A stretch of DNA of 42,307 nt from an uncultured Gemmatimonadota bacterium (GTDB taxonomy: Bacteria > Gemmatimonadota > Gemmatimonadetes > Longimicrobiales > Longimicrobiaceae). Of this stretch, positions 33,247 to 41,902 are shown piece by piece. How positions within the stretch are numbered: position 1 is the stretch's first letter; each line of letters starts with the position of its first letter. The notes beneath the pieces were generated by a model, which was not told where the DNA came from, made no database searches, and saw nothing but the letters and a program-made list of their open reading frames with translations. Location: NCBI GenBank assembly GCA_902805735.1, contig CADCTW010000167.1, forward strand, positions 1-42,307, given 5' to 3'. Both the position numbers and the translations under genes were made by a program.

Positions 33247-33450
33247 AGAGGGCCCTCACCCCCCCGACCCCCCTCTCCCGATAACGGGAGAGGGGGGCGC
33301 ACTCCAGCCATCCAGCCGCGCCCGCGGATCTCGGAGGCCGCCGATTTGGAGAACGGCAGGCGCGCCGCCGCCGAACGCCGCGCGGACACAGAAGATGCGC
33401 CCCCCTCCCCCAGCAGTTTGGGGGAGGGGGGCGGGGGGTGAGGGCCCTCT
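33247..33450. repeat. Composite palindromic element (third repeat family)
   Basis: Outer 18-bp inverted repeats AGAGGGCCCTCACCCCCC (33247-33264) and its complement (33433-33450) enclose two long hairpins: a 13-bp stem at 33268-33297 with an ATAA loop, and a 13-bp stem at 33399-33432. It occupies the space between convergent genes and starts 44 nt after one stop and ends 6 nt before the other. It looks like a MITE- or REP-type element, possibly terminating both genes. Confidence 0.72.
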
Positions 33451-33456
33451 CTCCCG

Positions 33457-34626
33457 CTACCGCAGCGCCACCCCCCGCGCCTCGCGGTACGCCCGCTCGG
33501 CCCCCAGCAGCGCATCCCAGGCGCGCTGCGAGCGGGTGTCGAGGACGGTGCGCGGGGCACGCCGGGTGGGCCAGGGGAGGCGGGCGTCGGTCGTTTCGCC
33601 CGGGTAGAGCGCGACGGTGGCGTCCACGATGGCGGTCGCGACCGAGGCGCGCAGGGGGCGGTCGAGCTGGCCCAGCACGGCCAGGGTGCGGAGCGGCGAC
33701 TGGGCGAACGCGTCGGAGACGAAGGTGGCGTATTCGTCGCGCAGCGTGCCGGGGCCGATCTCCTCGATGCGCGCGAGGAGGCCGCCGAGCGCCTCGTCGT
33801 CGCCGTCGCGGATGCCGCGGAAGAGGAGGACGCTGGCCACGCGCGGCCACCCCGGCCCCGCGTCCGCGAAAGCCGTGGCGAAGAGCTCGCGGTCCAGCCG
33901 CTCCAGCAGGACCCCCGTCTCCTCCCTCTCCAGCCCCACCACCACCGGGTCGCGCGGCGGCGGCGTGCCGGCCGGGCGGCTGGAGGCGCGGGTGCGCGGC
34001 GGCGCGGCCACGGGCGCGTCGGTCCCGCCCACCACCACCACCTCGGTCCCCACCTGCACGTTGTGGAAGAGGCGGAGCGCGTCCGCGTCCGAAAGGCGGA
34101 TGCACCCGTGCGAGACGCGCTGGCCCAGCAGCTCGGGCTTGTCCGTGCCGTGGATGGCCAGCCCGTGCCCCAGGTACACCGCCGCCGCTCCCAGCCCCCG
34201 CGGGAAGCGCCGCTTCGAGCTGTTCTCGGGCGGCACGGGGAGGTCGTGCTCCAGGAAGTACCAGTCCGGCGCGATCCAGTCCGGCTCGCGGGCCTTGTAG
34301 GTGACGTGGAAGGTGCCGTTGGGCGTGTGGAAGTTCCACGCGTCGCGGTCCGTCTCCATGCGCAGCCCCGTGCCCGTCCCCACCGGCGCCGACCACAGCA
34401 CCCGCCGCCCCCTGGTGAACAGGAGGCGGTTGCTGTCCAGGTCGATCACCACCACGTGCCGCCCCCGCGCCACCGCCTCCGAGCGCACCCGCACGCCGGG
34501 ACGCGGCGCCGGCGCCTCCGCGCGCGGCCGGGCCCCGGCGGGCGCGCGCCGGCCCTGCGCCTCCACGTCGGCGGCCTCCGCGAGTGTCGTCCCGGCCAGC
34601 AGCAACCCAAACAGCGTGCTTCTCAT
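33457..34626 (-). CDS. L,D-transpeptidase (YkuD domain)
   Basis: The product has 389 aa. Signal peptide MRSTLFGLLLAGTTLAEA, SD AGGGAG before ATG 34626. Residues of about 55-200 form the YkuD domain: VVVIDLDSNRLLFTRGRRVL, FHTPNGTFHVTYK, and the catalytic LAIHGTDKPELLGQRVSHGCIRLSD stretch, seen as HGTDKPELLGQ and SHGCIRL with the nucleophilic Cys near 180. The C-terminal half (about 220-389) is helical and not recognised. It should cross-link peptidoglycan stems in the periplasm. It starts divergently from nothing close; the next minus gene lies 158 bp upstream. Confidence 0.9.
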   Translation of the reverse strand: MRSTLFGLLLAGTTLAEAADVEAQGRRAPAGARPRAEAPAPRPGVRVRSEAVARGRHVVVIDLDSNRLLFTRGRRVLWSAPVGTGTGLRMETDRDAWNFHTPNGTFHVTYKAREPDWIAPDWYFLEHDLPVPPENSSKRRFPRGLGAAAVYLGHGLAIHGTDKPELLGQRVSHGCIRLSDADALRLFHNVQVGTEVVVVGGTDAPVAAPPRTRASSRPAGTPPPRDPVVVGLEREETGVLLERLDRELFATAFADAGPGWPRVASVLLFRGIRDGDDEALGGLLARIEEIGPGTLRDEYATFVSDAFAQSPLRTLAVLGQLDRPLRASVATAIVDATVALYPGETTDARLPWPTRRAPRTVLDTRSQRAWDALLGAERAYREARGVALR

Positions 34627-34709
34627 AACTCCCTGCGTGATAAGCGGATCACGGCACCCTCCCCTCGGCCGCAATCACCATACCCGCCCCGCCGTAGCTA
34701 GTTTCATCC

Positions 34710-34733
34710 GTCTCCTCCGTGCCTCTGTGTGAC
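34710..34733. repeat. Octamer-palindrome repeat, one-armed copy R16
   Basis: Right-arm remnant CTCCTCCGTGCCTCTGTGTGACC, 51 nt beyond the stop of the minus-strand nucleotidyltransferase gene and upstream of the L,D-transpeptidase gene. Confidence 0.65.
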
Positions 34734-34784
34734 CGAAAGTCCGTCTCAGTTGTGCAGCCCGCGAGCGCCGTCGGGAGGGCATCA

Positions 34785-35606
34785 TCACGCACCAAAGATC
34801 TCTTCGAGTCCGAGCGCGCATGCCGCCTGCAATCGCCCCGGCGCGATGGATCGGTCCGCGGGAATCCGAGCGGCCATACGGATCACGTCAGTGACTTCGC
34901 CGAACCGTTCCCTGGACAGGCGCTCGATGCTGGTGACCGTCCTGGTCGGGAGAGCGGGGCACAGTTCATCCTGCCAGATCCCCCTCAGCGCTTCCATCTC
35001 GCGAGCGAAAAGCTCGAGAGTATCATGGATGTAGAGGGTATCCTGCGCCTGCTTTCCGACGGGCCTGTACCTCTGGATCAAAAGTTTTTGGGCGATGAAG
35101 CTCACCGGATTGGGCAGCCGCACCTCCGCCCGCTCTCTGAGCGGCAAACCAAGAGCGGTATCAAGGCCGATAGTCCATGGGCCGGCGAGAAGGAGATCCA
35201 GGTGCCGCAGCCTCTGCGCAGTCACTCCCGCTTTGCTGAGCGTAGCGTCGGGGGCACCATGCCGCCTGGTTCCCGAGCCACGGAGGGGCGCCAGGAACTC
35301 CGCGTAGAAGCCTTCGTCCTCGCGCCCGAGCACGTATCGGGCGATGGGCGGGATGTGCTCTCCCGAAAGTTCCTCTTTGAAACCGGACGCCTTCAGCGCC
35401 TCCCCGATGTCCCCGACGAGCGGGGCCGTGCTCGAGAAGGCGATGTCGGCGTCTCGCGTGCGCAGCGGCAGGTAGGCCGGCGGACTTGCCCACGGGTGAA
35501 ACCGGTGGAGCCGGTGAGCCCACCCCCCGACGACAACGAGGTGATCCAGCCAGGGCTGAAGCGCATCGAGCAGGCGTCCCATGGAAGCCAGGTCATCCAC
35601 CGGCAT
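34785..35606 (-). CDS. Nucleotidyltransferase-fold protein (GSU2403/AbiEii-like)
   Basis: The product has 273 aa, AAGGGAG before ATG 35606. Early in the protein, LVVVGGWAHRLHRFHP and TRDADIAFS give the nucleotidyltransferase pattern of a Gly-Gly loop followed by Asp-x-Asp metal ligands (about 26-60). Later RLPNPVSFIAQKLLIQRYR with KQAQDTLYIHDTLELF matches the helical part of GSU2403/AbiEii-like NTases, some of which act as toxins that modify tRNA 3' ends. Its start overlaps the end of the upstream gene by 14 nt, so the two are tightly coupled. Toxin activity is inferred from this pairing. Confidence 0.78.
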   Translation of the reverse strand: MPVDDLASMGRLLDALQPWLDHLVVVGGWAHRLHRFHPWASPPAYLPLRTRDADIAFSSTAPLVGDIGEALKASGFKEELSGEHIPPIARYVLGREDEGFYAEFLAPLRGSGTRRHGAPDATLSKAGVTAQRLRHLDLLLAGPWTIGLDTALGLPLRERAEVRLPNPVSFIAQKLLIQRYRPVGKQAQDTLYIHDTLELFAREMEALRGIWQDELCPALPTRTVTSIERLSRERFGEVTDVIRMAARIPADRSIAPGRLQAACALGLEEIFGA

Positions 35607-36768
35607 GGACTCCCTTGATGATGGGGTCGAGAACACGGCGGCGAATCAGCTCTGCCTGTTCCTGCCCCCGCGACGGGTGCGCCGAAACGTCGAGCCAGAC
35701 TTGCAGGACATCGCAGGCGGGTATCTCGTCCCTGGTGACCATCCCCCGAAACACTGACCTTGGCGCAGGTGCCTGGCGGAGAATGAGGTCGGGCACCTCG
35801 TGCCGCTCCGCGGGGATGAGCCGCTTCCACGAGGCGACGTTCGCCGGTGCCAGGCGCTCCACGTACACGTACGGAGGCACCCCCTGCACGAACCCCAGCT
35901 GCAGCGCCTCGGCCGCCGCGAACAGGGCCAGACAGGCGCGCCCGCTGCGTGCCATGCGGCGCAGTTCGGCATGTGGCTCGCCGCCCAGCAGGAAACGCAT
36001 CGGCACCTCTCTCCTCCGGACCGCGGCGGCCGATTGCCAGTTACGGAATAGCTCTTCACGGCGCACCAGCCTCAGGTACGGCTCGGATTCGTGCAGGTAC
36101 CCGTCTCGCTGGAGCTGTTGGACCAGCCGGAAGGCGCTCATCACCGACACGTCGGCCGCCCGCGCGAGCTGCGACGCGTTCCGATAGCGCCCCCGGGGCG
36201 AAGTGAGCAGCGGCCCGGGCAGTTCCGGCGCGAGCAGCACCTTGAGCAGCCACTGGTTCAGGTCGGAGAATAGGTTCACCGGCTCGGCCGGCAGCGCCCT
36301 CGCGGACCGCTGCGGCTCGTGGTTGCCGGCGTCGATATCTTCCAGGTGGGGTCCGCGGAAATGCCGCAGCCCCTCGAAATCGATCACACCGGCTGCCGCA
36401 TCCGGAGCGTACCTCGCGGCGAAATCGAGCACCTGCTCCGCCGCGCGGGCGGAAATTCTTGGCGCCGCAACGACCGCCAGGGGGGGATGGTGACTGCTCC
36501 CTGCCTTGATGGCCTGCAGACAGGCCTGGGACCACAGCGGGACCAGCCGGTCGCTGCGTCCCTCCGCGGCCACTTTCGCCTGGATCACATAAGAGATGTC
36601 CTTCTTGCGGACGATCAAGTCCACACCGCCGTCGCGCGAGCCCGCCTCCCTGTGCACGTTCCAGCCGGCATCGCTGAAAACCTTCTCCAGCAGAGCCTCT
36701 ACGTAGCGCCAGCGCGCCTCCCCGCCGGACGGGCTCGTCTCTTCTTCCATTTGATCCCAGCGCGCCAT
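35593..36768 (-). CDS. Mrr-like PD-(D/E)XK nuclease fused to AbiEi-like winged-helix protein
   Basis: The product has 391 aa from ATG 36768; ATG 36750 is also possible. Residues of about 20-110 form a restriction-type nuclease: helix RYVEALLEKVFSDAGWNVHRE, then GSRDGGVDLIVRKKD and YVIQAK, the Asp...QxK arrangement used by Mrr-type enzymes in place of ExK. Near 205-255, NASQLARAADVSVMSAFRLVQQLQRDGYL is a winged helix. The C-terminal third (RFLLGGEPHAELRRMARS, ALQLGFVQGVPPYVYVERL, DVLQVWLDVSAHPSRGQEQAELI) resembles regulators paired with AbiEii-type NTases. The fusion plus downstream NTase suggests a defence or toxin-antitoxin cassette. Composition differs from flanking genes. Confidence 0.72.
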   Translation of the reverse strand: MARWDQMEEETSPSGGEARWRYVEALLEKVFSDAGWNVHREAGSRDGGVDLIVRKKDISYVIQAKVAAEGRSDRLVPLWSQACLQAIKAGSSHHPPLAVVAAPRISARAAEQVLDFAARYAPDAAAGVIDFEGLRHFRGPHLEDIDAGNHEPQRSARALPAEPVNLFSDLNQWLLKVLLAPELPGPLLTSPRGRYRNASQLARAADVSVMSAFRLVQQLQRDGYLHESEPYLRLVRREELFRNWQSAAAVRRREVPMRFLLGGEPHAELRRMARSGRACLALFAAAEALQLGFVQGVPPYVYVERLAPANVASWKRLIPAERHEVPDLILRQAPAPRSVFRGMVTRDEIPACDVLQVWLDVSAHPSRGQEQAELIRRRVLDPIIKGVHAGG

Positions 36769-36777
36769 CAAGATTAT

Positions 36778-36805
36778 CTTGGCCGTGTTATCTACCTCGG
36801 CCAAG
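36778..36805. promoter_or_regulatory. Candidate operator of the nuclease/NTase cassette
   Basis: CTTGGCCG and CGGCCAAG form perfect 8-bp arms with a 12-nt spacer. The site ends 10 nt before ATG 36768 on the minus strand and adjoins GATAAT, a possible -10. AbiEi-type regulators bind inverted repeats at their own promoters; this site fits that role. Confidence 0.5.
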
Positions 36806-36832
36806 TTAACCGCTGTTCTCACGCCCCACAAC

Positions 36833-36863
36833 CTCCTCTGTGTCTCTGTGTCTCTGTGTGACC
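36833..36863. repeat. Octamer-palindrome repeat, one-armed copy R17
   Basis: Right arm only, CTCTGTGTCTCTGTGTCTCTGTGTGACCC, in the divergent region between the nuclease cassette and ettA. Confidence 0.75.
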
Positions 36864-36959
36864 CAGGCAGTTGCCGTTCCCTCCCGGCGAGCCCCGCACA
36901 ATGCTATCTTGGTCCCCGTTCCCGGCTCCCGCCGCTCCCCACACCGGCACAGCGCAAGA

Positions 36960-38645
36960 ATGAGCACGCTCGATACTTCCAAGTTCATTTACGTCATGAA
37001 GGACCTCCGCAAGGTGGTCCCGCCCAGCCGCGAGATCCTCAAGGGGATCTGGCTCTCCTTCTACCCGGGCGCCAAGATCGGCGTGGTGGGCTCCAACGGC
37101 AGCGGCAAGAGCACGCTGCTGCGCATCATGGCCGGCGTCGACAAGGACTTCCAGGGTGAGGCGTGGGCCGCGGGCGGCACGCGCATCGGCTACCTGGCGC
37201 AGGAGCCGCAGCTCGACCCCACGCTGGACGTGCGCGGCAACGTGGAAGCGGCCGTACGCCAGCAGCGCGACGTGCTGCGCCGCTACGAGGAGGTCAACAA
37301 CTCGTTCGGCGACGAGAACGCGGACATGGACGCGCTGATCGAGGAGCAGGCGAAGCTGCAGGACCAGATCGACGCCGGCAACCTGTGGGAGCTCGACCGC
37401 AAGATCGAGATCGCCATGGACGCCCTCCGCCTGCCGCCGCCCGACGCGTCGGTGGAGAACCTCTCCGGCGGCGAGCGGCGCCGCGTGGCGCTCTGCAAGG
37501 TGCTGCTGGAAGAGCCCGACATGCTCCTGCTGGACGAGCCCACCAACCACCTGGACGCCGAGTCGGTGGCGTGGCTGGAGCACCACCTGGCCGAGTTCAA
37601 GGGGACGATCGTGGCCATCACCCACGACCGCTACTTCCTGGACAACGTGGCCGAGTGGATCCTGGAGCTGGACCGCGGCGAGGGGATTCCCTGGAAGGGG
37701 AACTACACGAGCTGGCTGGAGCAGAAGCAGGAGCGCCTGGCCAAGGAGGAGAAGCACGCCTCCGCCCGCCAGCGCACCCTGCAGCACGAGCTGGAGTGGG
37801 TGCGCATGGCGCCGCGCGCGCGGCAGGCCAAGAGCAAGGCCCGCATCACCGCGTACGAGGAGCTGCTGAACGCGGACCAGAGGGAGCGCACCTCCACCGC
37901 CGAGATCATCATCCCCGCCGGGCCGCGCCTGGGCGAGGAAGTGGTCGTGGCCGACCACCTGGTGAAGGCGTTCGGCGACAAGCTGCTCATCGACAACCTG
38001 GAGTTCCGCCTCCCGCGCGGCGGCATCGTGGGCGTGATCGGGCCCAACGGCGCCGGCAAGACGACGCTCTTCCGCATGATCACCGGCGGCGAGAAGCCGG
38101 ACGCGGGCGCGCTCAAGGTGGGCTCCACCGTGCAGCTGGCCTACGTGGACCAGAGCCGCGACTCGCTGAACGCCGACAAGACGGTGTACGACGAGATCTC
38201 CGGCGGCCAGGAGACGCTGGAGCTTGGGAAGCTGAAGGTGAACGCGCGCGCCTACTGCTCGTGGTTCAACTTCAAGGGCGCGGACCAGCAGAAGAAGGTG
38301 GGCACCCTTTCCGGCGGCGAGCGCAACCGGGTGCACCTGGCCAAGGTGCTCAAGTCCGGCGGCAACCTCATCCTCCTGGACGAGCCCACCAACGACCTGG
38401 ACGTCGACACCCTGCGCGCCCTGGAAGAGGCCCTGCTGGACTTCGCGGGCTGCGCCGTCGTGATCTCCCACGACCGTTGGTTCCTGGACCGCATCGCCAC
38501 CCACATCCTCGCCTTCGAGGGCGAGAGCAACGTGGTGTGGTTCGAGGGCAACTACCGCGAGTACGAGCTGGACAAGAAGCGCCGCCTCGGGGCCGACGCG
38601 GACGTCCCGCACCGTATCCGGTACCGCAAGCTCGTCCGGGCCTAG
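36960..38645 (+). CDS. ettA: Energy-dependent translational throttle protein EttA (ABC-F)
   Basis: The product has 561 aa. Two ATP-binding domains: Walker [10 protein letters not shown] near 43 and GPNGAGKTT near 360; signatures [11 protein letters not shown] near 172 and [11 protein letters not shown] near 450; Walker [13 protein letters not shown] and [12 protein letters not shown]. The Arm and interdomain linker lie at about 95-140 and 240-320. [22 protein letters not shown] matches the EttA N-terminus closely. EttA binds the ribosomal E site and gates initiation complexes by ATP/ADP level. ATG 36960 is chosen; the frame extends into repeat R17. Confidence 0.93.
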   Translation: MSTLDTSKFIYVMKDLRKVVPPSREILKGIWLSFYPGAKIGVVGSNGSGKSTLLRIMAGVDKDFQGEAWAAGGTRIGYLAQEPQLDPTLDVRGNVEAAVRQQRDVLRRYEEVNNSFGDENADMDALIEEQAKLQDQIDAGNLWELDRKIEIAMDALRLPPPDASVENLSGGERRRVALCKVLLEEPDMLLLDEPTNHLDAESVAWLEHHLAEFKGTIVAITHDRYFLDNVAEWILELDRGEGIPWKGNYTSWLEQKQERLAKEEKHASARQRTLQHELEWVRMAPRARQAKSKARITAYEELLNADQRERTSTAEIIIPAGPRLGEEVVVADHLVKAFGDKLLIDNLEFRLPRGGIVGVIGPNGAGKTTLFRMITGGEKPDAGALKVGSTVQLAYVDQSRDSLNADKTVYDEISGGQETLELGKLKVNARAYCSWFNFKGADQQKKVGTLSGGERNRVHLAKVLKSGGNLILLDEPTNDLDVDTLRALEEALLDFAGCAVVISHDRWFLDRIATHILAFEGESNVVWFEGNYREYELDKKRRLGADADVPHRIRYRKLVRA

Positions 38646-38651
38646 AAAGCA

Positions 38652-38709
38652 GTCTCACACAGAGACACAGAGGCACAGAGATTGGTTCTTCTCTGTGCCT
38701 CTGTGTCTC
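38652..38709. terminator. Octamer-palindrome repeat, full copy R18
   Basis: Left arm of three octamers and a shorter right arm of two, ending TGTGTCTCAGGGAGG. It starts 6 nt after the ettA stop. The right end runs into the GGGAGG that serves as the SD of the lipoprotein gene at 38721. Confidence 0.82.
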
Positions 38710-38720
38710 AGGGAGGCGTT

Positions 38721-39284
38721 ATGCCAGCACGCAGGACGAGCATCTGGGGCCTGCGGTTGCTCCTGATGGCACTTACCCTGACCGCGTGCCAGCCAGCCGA
38801 CGAACCCCGTCCGGCCGACCCGCTGGTGGAGGGTAGATGGGTGCGGACCGAGCGCGGCTTCGCGATCCGCGGCTACGTAGGCATGACACCCGATTCCACG
38901 TCCGTCATCTTCGGCGCGAGCGTCCGGAATCCCGGTCCGGACACAGTGGAGATCCTGTTGGAGGGGTGCGCGACCGGTGCCCGCGCCTTCGGCTCGGCCG
39001 AACGTTCTGGCCGTGCTGTCTGGCGCGCTCGTGAGCCGGGGTGCTCCATGATCGGGCCCATCGGGCGGCGGCTCGCGCCAGGTGACACCCTGCCCACGGC
39101 GCAGTTCACGAGCCGCTATCCGATCGACGCGATCCTCGGGGACTCGCTCCCCGAAGGTAGTTACCACATCGACGTGAGTCCGCCCGTGGCGGCGCGCGAC
39201 ACGCAGGTGACCGCCGAGCAGATCACGCTCTACCTGCGGGATTTCGTACCCGCGGGGGTGGTGCGACTGAGGCGCCGGGGCTGA
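38721..39284 (+). CDS. Hypothetical lipoprotein
   Basis: The product has 187 aa. Signal MPARRTSIWGLRLLLMALTLTAC with lipobox Cys23, SD GGGAGG at 5 nt. The mature part reads as a beta-sandwich (FAIRGYVGMTPDSTSVIFGASVRNP, TVEILLEGCATG, YHIDVSPPVAARDTQVTAEQITLYL), like the BsuPI or DUF-type intracellular-protease-inhibitor fold seen in many lipoproteins. No catalytic motif was seen. The stop TGA (39282-39284) lies within the edge of repeat R19, where the usual CTCACACAG reads CTGACACAG. Confidence 0.72.
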   Translation: MPARRTSIWGLRLLLMALTLTACQPADEPRPADPLVEGRWVRTERGFAIRGYVGMTPDSTSVIFGASVRNPGPDTVEILLEGCATGARAFGSAERSGRAVWRAREPGCSMIGPIGRRLAPGDTLPTAQFTSRYPIDAILGDSLPEGSYHIDVSPPVAARDTQVTAEQITLYLRDFVPAGVVRLRRRG

Positions 39285-39337
39285 CACAGAGGCACAGAGA
39301 TGAACTTCATCTCTGTGCCTCTGTGTCTCTGTGTGAG
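39282..39337. terminator. Octamer-palindrome repeat, full copy R19 between convergent genes
   Basis: Left arm of two octamers and right arm of three; the centre AGAGATGAACTTCATCTCT is a perfect palindrome. It overlaps the lipoprotein stop on the left and ends 5 nt from the metQ stop on the right. Confidence 0.85.
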
Positions 39338-39342
39338 ACCTT

Positions 39343-40134
39343 TTACTTGCCGGGAAGCACGGCGCCCTTGTAGCGCTCCTGGATGAAGCGGCGTACCTCG
39401 GGGCCGGTGAGGGCGCGGGTGAGGGCCTGGATGCGCGGGTCGTCGGTCTTGCCGTTCACCGCCAGGACGTTGACGTAGGGGGAGTTGGGGCCCTCGATGG
39501 CGAGAGCGTCGCGCGTGGGGTTGAGGCCGGCTTCCAGCGCGAAGTTGGTGTTGATGACGGCCGCGGCCACGTCGGGGAGGGCGCGGGGGAGCTGCGCGCT
39601 TTCCAGCTCGGTGAAGCGCAGCCCGCGCGGGTTCTCAGCCACGTCCAGAACGGAGGCGTCGATGCCGGCGTCCGGGCGCAGCTTTAGCAGGCCGGCGGAC
39701 TGCAGGAGGAGCAGGGCGCGGCCCGTGTTGGTGGGGTCGCTCGGCAGGGCGATGGTGGCGCCGTTCGGCAGCGCGGCGAGGGACTTCAACTTTCCTGAGT
39801 AAAGGCCCATCGGCTCCACGTGGACGCGGGCCACGGGGGACAGGGCGGCGCCGCGGTCGCGGTTGAAGCTTTCCAGGTACGGGATGGTCTGGAAGTAATT
39901 CGCCTCCAGCTCCCCGGCGGCCAGCGCCAGGTTGGGCTGCACGTAGTCGGTGAAGGTCACCACCTCCAGCTCGATCCCCTCGCGGGCCAGCGCGGGCTTC
40001 ACGTGCTCCAGGATCTCCGCGTGGGGCACCGGCGTGGCGCCCACCCGCAGCGTCTTCGACGCCGCGCCCTCATCCCCGCCGCACGCGGCAAGCAGCGCAG
40101 CCAGGCCCAGCACGGCCTTCATCGATCGGATCAT
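39343..40134 (-). CDS. metQ: Methionine ABC transporter substrate-binding lipoprotein MetQ
   Basis: The product has 263 aa. Signal MIRSMKAVLGLAALLAAC with lipobox Cys18. NlpA/MetQ motifs: LRVGATPVPHAEILEHVKPAL, FTDYVQPNLALAAGELEANYFQTIPYL, IALPSDPTNTGRALLLLQSAGLL and VINTNFALEAGLNPTRDALAIEGPNSPYVN, which line the methionine pocket. It is the third gene of the operon, 40 bp after metI. SD AGAGAG before ATG 40134. Confidence 0.93.
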   Translation of the reverse strand: MIRSMKAVLGLAALLAACGGDEGAASKTLRVGATPVPHAEILEHVKPALAREGIELEVVTFTDYVQPNLALAAGELEANYFQTIPYLESFNRDRGAALSPVARVHVEPMGLYSGKLKSLAALPNGATIALPSDPTNTGRALLLLQSAGLLKLRPDAGIDASVLDVAENPRGLRFTELESAQLPRALPDVAAAVINTNFALEAGLNPTRDALAIEGPNSPYVNVLAVNGKTDDPRIQALTRALTGPEVRRFIQERYKGAVLPGK

Positions 40135-40174
40135 CTCTCTATACCCTCGTTCTCACTGATTCACGTTGTCGGGA

Positions 40175-40840
40175 TTACCGGCGGTCCAGGCGCCGCGCGA
40201 GCGACTCGCCGGCCCACTGGATTGCCTGCACCATCACCACCAGCACCACCACGGTGAGCACCATCACGTCCGGCCGGAAGCGCTGGTAGCCGTAGCGGAT
40301 CGCCACGTCGCCCAGCCCGCCGCCGCCCACCGCGCCCGCCATGGCCGAGTAGCCCACCAGGGTGATGGCCGTGAGCGTGACCGCGCGCACCAGGGCGGGG
40401 ACGGCTTCGGGGAGGTACGTGCGCCTCACCACCTGCCAGGGGCTGGCGCCCATGGTGACCACGGCCTCGATCACGCCGCGGTCCACCTCGCGGAGCGCGG
40501 CCTCGGCCAGGCGCGCCACGTACGGGATGGCGCCCACCACCAGCGGCACGATGGCCGCGCGGGTGCCGATGGAGCTCCCCGCCACCAGGCGCGTGAAGGG
40601 GATGATGGCCACCATCAGGATGATGAATGGAACGCTGCGCCCCACGTTGATCACCGCGCCCAGCAGGCGGTGGAGGCGCGGCGCGGGGAGGATGCCGTCG
40701 CGCTCCGTCGCCACCACCAGGGTGCCGAGGGCGAGCCCGGCGGCCCCCGCGAGCGCGGTGGAGACGGCCACCATCACGAGCGTCTCGCCCGTCGCGCGCC
40801 CAAGTATCGCCAGGAGGGCCCCGGAAAGGACGCCCGTCAT
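40175..40840 (-). CDS. metI: Methionine ABC transporter permease MetI
   Basis: The product has 221 aa with five predicted membrane helices (ETLVMVAVSTALAGAAGLALG; VINVGRSVPFIILMVAIIPF; AAIVPLVVGAIPYVARLAEAAL; LVRAVTLTAITLVGYSAM; VMVLTVVVLVVMVQAIQW). The EAA-type coupling loop reads EAVVTMGASPWQVVRRTYLPEAVPAL. ATG 40840 overlaps the metN stop by 4 nt (ATGA), so the two are translationally coupled. Confidence 0.93.
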   Translation of the reverse strand: MTGVLSGALLAILGRATGETLVMVAVSTALAGAAGLALGTLVVATERDGILPAPRLHRLLGAVINVGRSVPFIILMVAIIPFTRLVAGSSIGTRAAIVPLVVGAIPYVARLAEAALREVDRGVIEAVVTMGASPWQVVRRTYLPEAVPALVRAVTLTAITLVGYSAMAGAVGGGGLGDVAIRYGYQRFRPDVMVLTVVVLVVMVQAIQWAGESLARRLDRR

Positions 40841-41877
40841 GCGGCCTCCAGCTCGGCGACTTCCACCCCGCGGCCGCGCAGGTGGCCCACGGCGCCGGCG
40901 AGCGCTTCGTCGGTCCCCGACACGTCCACCACGAACGAGCCGTAGGGCGTGGCCGTGCTGCGGTCGATCTGCCCGGCCAGCACGTTGACGGTGAGGCCGA
41001 AGCGCCGCCCCAGCTCCCACAGCAGCGGCTCGCCGGCCACGGGGCCGAGGAACTGGAGGGAGAGGCGGGCGGCGGCGCTCCCCGCGGGCGGGTCCCACGG
41101 CGCGGCGGCGGGCACCGAGCCCAGGAGGCGCCGGGCCGCCACGCTGCGCGGGCGCAGGAGGACGTCGCGCGCGGGCCCTTCCTCCACCACCTGCCCCGCA
41201 TCCAGCACGGCCACGCGGTCGCAGAGGGCGCGCACGGAAGCCATCTCGTGCGTCACCAGGAGGATGGTCACGCCCAGCTCGTCGCGGACGCGGCGGAGCA
41301 GCTCCAGCACCGTCGTGGTGGTCTCCGGATCCAGCGCGGAGGTGGGCTCGTCGGTCAGGAGCAGCTCCGGCTGCGTCACCAGCCCCCGCGCGATGGCCAC
41401 GCGCTGGCGCTGCCCGCCCGAGAGCTGGGTGGGGTAGCCGTCAGCGCGGTCGGCCATCCCCACCCACTCCAGGATCTCCAGCGCCCGCGTGCGGGCCTCG
41501 CCGCGCGGCGTGCCGGCCAGCACCAGGGGGAGGGCCACGTTCTCCGCCACGGTGGCGGAGCGCAGCAGGTTGTAGCTCTGGAACACGACCCCGATCTTGC
41601 GGCGCGCGCGGCGCAGGGTGGCGCCCTGCAGCGCGGCCAGGTCGTCGCCGCCCACGATCACGCGTCCGGAGTCGGGCTGCTCCAGGCGGGCGACGCACCG
41701 CACCAGCGTGCTCTTCCCCGCCCCGCTGAAGCCGATCACTCCCTGGATGGTGCCGCGCGCCACGCGCAGCTCCACCCCGCGGAGGGCGTCCAGCCACCCC
41801 GCCCGGGTGCGGTATCCCTTCCGCACCCCTTCCAGCCGGACCACGTCGTCCGGCGCATCGCTCTTCCAATCGCTCAA
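40837..41877 (-). CDS. metN: Methionine ABC transporter ATP-binding protein MetN
   Basis: The product has 346 aa from TTG 41877, 8 nt after GGGAGA. Walker A GFSGAGKST near 51, Q-loop VFQSYNLL near 97, signature LSGGQRQRVAIARGL near 148, Walker B LLLTDEPTSALD near 173, H-loop VTHEM. The C-terminal 100 residues are the NIL domain (LSLQFLGPVAGEPLLWELGRRFG), which senses methionine in MetNI and causes trans-inhibition. It is the first gene of metNIQ, preceded by a terminator and a candidate leader ORF. Confidence 0.93.
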   Translation of the reverse strand: MSDWKSDAPDDVVRLEGVRKGYRTRAGWLDALRGVELRVARGTIQGVIGFSGAGKSTLVRCVARLEQPDSGRVIVGGDDLAALQGATLRRARRKIGVVFQSYNLLRSATVAENVALPLVLAGTPRGEARTRALEILEWVGMADRADGYPTQLSGGQRQRVAIARGLVTQPELLLTDEPTSALDPETTTTVLELLRRVRDELGVTILLVTHEMASVRALCDRVAVLDAGQVVEEGPARDVLLRPRSVAARRLLGSVPAAAPWDPPAGSAAARLSLQFLGPVAGEPLLWELGRRFGLTVNVLAGQIDRSTATPYGSFVVDVSGTDEALAGAVGHLRGRGVEVAELEAA

Positions 41878-41902
41878 CGCTCAGTCTCCCATTCGGGCAA
41901 AA

